From contig JADJOP010000031.1 in assembly GCA_016713735.1 (NCBI GenBank), positions 1 through 13,509 on the forward strand: 13,509 bases of DNA, read 5' to 3'. The notes under the pieces are model-generated. The model was not told the origin of the DNA and made no database searches. It saw nothing but the letters and a program-made list of their open reading frames with translations. A program made the position numbers and the translations under genes. The DNA is from Bryobacterales bacterium. Its GTDB lineage: Bacteria > Acidobacteriota > Terriglobia > Bryobacterales > Bryobacteraceae. Of the stretch, positions 12,230 to 13,509 are shown piece after piece. Each line of letters opens with the position of its first letter. The first letter of the stretch is position 1.

Positions 12230-13432
12230 CCCTAGACCGGGTCGCGCTTGCGGGTGCGGCCCAAGTCTTGTGTGTGGCGGTTGGCTTCGCGTTCGGCCTC
12301 GCGCTGGCGGCGGTGTTCGGCCTGCCGCTGGCGCTCCCATTCGCGGGTAGCGGGAAGGGTCGGGCCGGGCTTCGGGTGGCTTGGCTTCTGGCTTCCTGTC
12401 CGGTTGTGTGTCTGGTGGGGGTTGCTGGCGGGCGGGTTCTGACTTTTCCGGCGGAGGGGGAGGCGCTGGGCGTGCGGCGCGCTCGCGGTCGGCGCGCTCC
12501 CGGTCTTGCCGTTCCTTCTCTGCCCGCTCCTTCTCCGCCTGATCGCGGGCGGCCTGCTGCGCGGCGGCGTCTAGGGCGCGGGTGACAGCCTCGCGCTTCT
12601 CGGCTTCAAGCCTTTCGCTGCGCTGCCGGGCCATGTGTTCGCGCATGGTGACGCGGCGCTGCTCTTCTTCCTGCTCGCGCATCGCCATGACGCGGGCGGT
12701 GTTCTCCTTCATCGCGTTGCGGTCGGCAACTTCCTTGTGCAGTTCGCCCCGGCGGGAGGGTTCGCCCCGGCGCATGAGGGCGTTGGCGGCCTCGCCGATC
12801 TTGGGCTGGGGCTCGCGGTCGATACCCTGCTCGGCAAGGCTCTTGCGGGTGACGCGCTCGGGCACGTCGGCCTTGCTGAGGGCGTTGTTCTGCTCCCGCT
12901 CCCACAGGGCGCGAATGGCCTCGATCTCCAGCGGGCCGGTCTTGCGGTCGTCCAGCTCGCGGGTCTTGGCGGCCAGACCTTCGGCAGTCATCCGGCGGCT
13001 GGTCATCATCAGGTGGGCGTGATGGTTGCGATTGTCGCCTTTGGGGTCGGGCCGGTGAATGCTCATATCGACGGCGACCCCGTAGCGCTCGACCAGTCCG
13101 GCGGCAAAGCCCCGCACGAGGTCGGCGCGCTGGCGGTCGTCGAGTTCGTGCGGCAGGCTGACAATGATCTCCCGCGCCGTGACGCTGTTGCGCCGGTTCT
13201 CGGCGGCCTCAGCTTCGTTCCACAGGCGGTTGCGCTGCTGCGCCCAGTCGGGGGCAACGCTGGGGGCGAGGATTTCGGAATGAACGACACCCCGGCTGCG
13301 GCGGCGGTAATCATGGGTGACACCGTCGCGGTCATTGGTGCCGCGACTGGCGGAACGATAGGCGGCTGCCGCGACGGCAGAGCGCCCGTCGGAACGTGAA
13401 ACCCGTTTGACCTCGCAACGATAGACAGCCAC
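12101..13432 (-). CDS. mobA: MobA/MobL (MobQ) family relaxase, 3' end probably frameshifted
   Basis: A relaxase that nicks oriT and pilots the transferred strand. The start is a GTG at 13432 with GAGGG upstream; it gives the family N-terminus MAVYRCEVKRVSRSDGRSAV. The likely catalytic tyrosine is Y25 (AAAAYRSA), as in RSF1010 MobA. The metal-binding three-histidine region is at 126-140 (H126, H137/H138, H140). A long charged helical part with Glu/Arg repeats (about 225-330) and a Pro-rich segment follow. The open frame as it stands reads 443 residues and overlaps traG by 129 bp antiparallel, ending in sequence that is only traG read backwards. The neighbouring frame gives REWERQRQAEHRRQREAE and a stop at 12232-12234, 2 bp after traG, so a one-base frame change near 12340-12410 is likely. 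There is no primase domain. Confidence 0.92.
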   Translation of the reverse strand: MAVYRCEVKRVSRSDGRSAVAAAAYRSASRGTNDRDGVTHDYRRRSRGVVHSEILAPSVAPDWAQQRNRLWNEAEAAENRRNSVTAREIIVSLPHELDDRQRADLVRGFAAGLVERYGVAVDMSIHRPDPKGDNRNHHAHLMMTSRRMTAEGLAAKTRELDDRKTGPLEIEAIRALWEREQNNALSKADVPERVTRKSLAEQGIDREPQPKIGEAANALMRRGEPSRRGELHKEVADRNAMKENTARVMAMREQEEEQRRVTMREHMARQRSERLEAEKREAVTRALDAAAQQAARDQAEKERAEKERQDRERADRERAARPAPPPPPEKSEPARQQPPPDTQPDRKPEAKPPEARPDPSRYPRMGAPAAGRTPPPARGRTRSQPPHTRLGPHPQARPGLGLGGFPLAGLFGQPRSQPFNVKRVRPVQQGQHPELGHVPHRRW

Positions 13433-13482
13433 ACGATAGCCCTCATACGTAGGCCGGAGGCAACCTTGCGGGGGTAGCCGCC

Positions 13483-13509
13483 TGGTCGCCAGACCAAGCG
13501 GGCGCAGGG
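13483..13509. other. Possible oriT upstream of mobA
   Basis: A TGGTC-GCCA-GACCA hairpin (13483-13496) is followed by AGCGGGCGCAGGG up to the window edge. MobQ origins of transfer (RSF1010 type) have an inverted repeat next to a nick region containing TGCGCCC; the minus strand here reads CCCTGCGCCCGCTT. The position, about 50 bp upstream of the relaxase, is right. The match is short and the region is cut by the window, so this is tentative. Confidence 0.35.

Noticed and set aside
12635..13399. Plus-strand 254-codon ORF opposite mobA
   Set aside because: Antisense shadow of the relaxase domain, which carries the histidine motif and tyrosine on the minus strand.

Overview
The window looks like a GC-rich proteobacterial plasmid or integrative conjugative element. 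It ends in a mobilisation module (a VirD4/TraG-type coupling protein and a MobA/MobL relaxase, convergent). Upstream lies accessory DNA: an SF2 helicase with a small zinc-binding partner, an ArdC antirestriction protein, several small plasmid-type proteins, a lipoprotein, a tRNA, an AT-rich gene and one complete insertion sequence. The host cannot be named from sequence alone. Base composition, the ArdC/MobQ/TraG set and the DUF6399-like transposase suggest a beta- or gammaproteobacterium (inference).

Layout. 3-1845: 5'-truncated helicase overlapping a small zinc-finger-like gene. 2151-2477: unrecognised 108-aa protein. 2722-3648 (minus): ardC with its terminator. 4238-4450 (minus): conserved 70-aa plasmid protein with its terminator. 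5167-5616: lipoprotein with promoter, convergent with 5674-6015 (minus), a conserved plasmid protein with a suspicious 5' end. 6016-6271 holds nothing I can support. 6272-6463 (minus): small basic ORF. About 6711-7600: an AT-rich island with a tRNA-Gln(UUG) and a GRDP-like gene, both on the minus strand. 7627-9545: a 1919-bp insertion sequence with 24-bp perfect inverted repeats and an 8-bp target duplication. 9760-10348: promoter and hairpin-rich leader with a small gene carrying an in-frame amber codon. 10349-12229: traG/virD4. 12101-13432 (minus): mobA, with a possible oriT at the right edge.

The most striking feature is a family of six long, GC-rich, non-coding repeats (1968, 2484, 3794, 4759, 6598 and 7602/9554), all in the same orientation and all between genes. 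Each is a string of hairpins with a fixed design (outer stem, one mismatch, short inner stem, 3-4 nt loop). The stems show compensatory base changes between copies. They punctuate the accessory genes almost one by one, giving a cassette-like layout, and the insertion sequence has landed inside the first hairpin of the sixth copy. I do not recognise this repeat family.

Three genes (the plasmid protein at 5674, the GRDP-like gene and mobA) each show signs of a single-base frame change near one end, and the 42-aa ORF at 9905 ends at an amber codon inside a longer open frame. This is either decay of an accessory region or base-calling error.

Working together: TraG couples the relaxase-DNA complex to a type IV secretion channel not present here, MobA nicks oriT, and ArdC probably protects incoming DNA from host restriction. 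The helicase pair may be a defence or DNA-processing module (inference).
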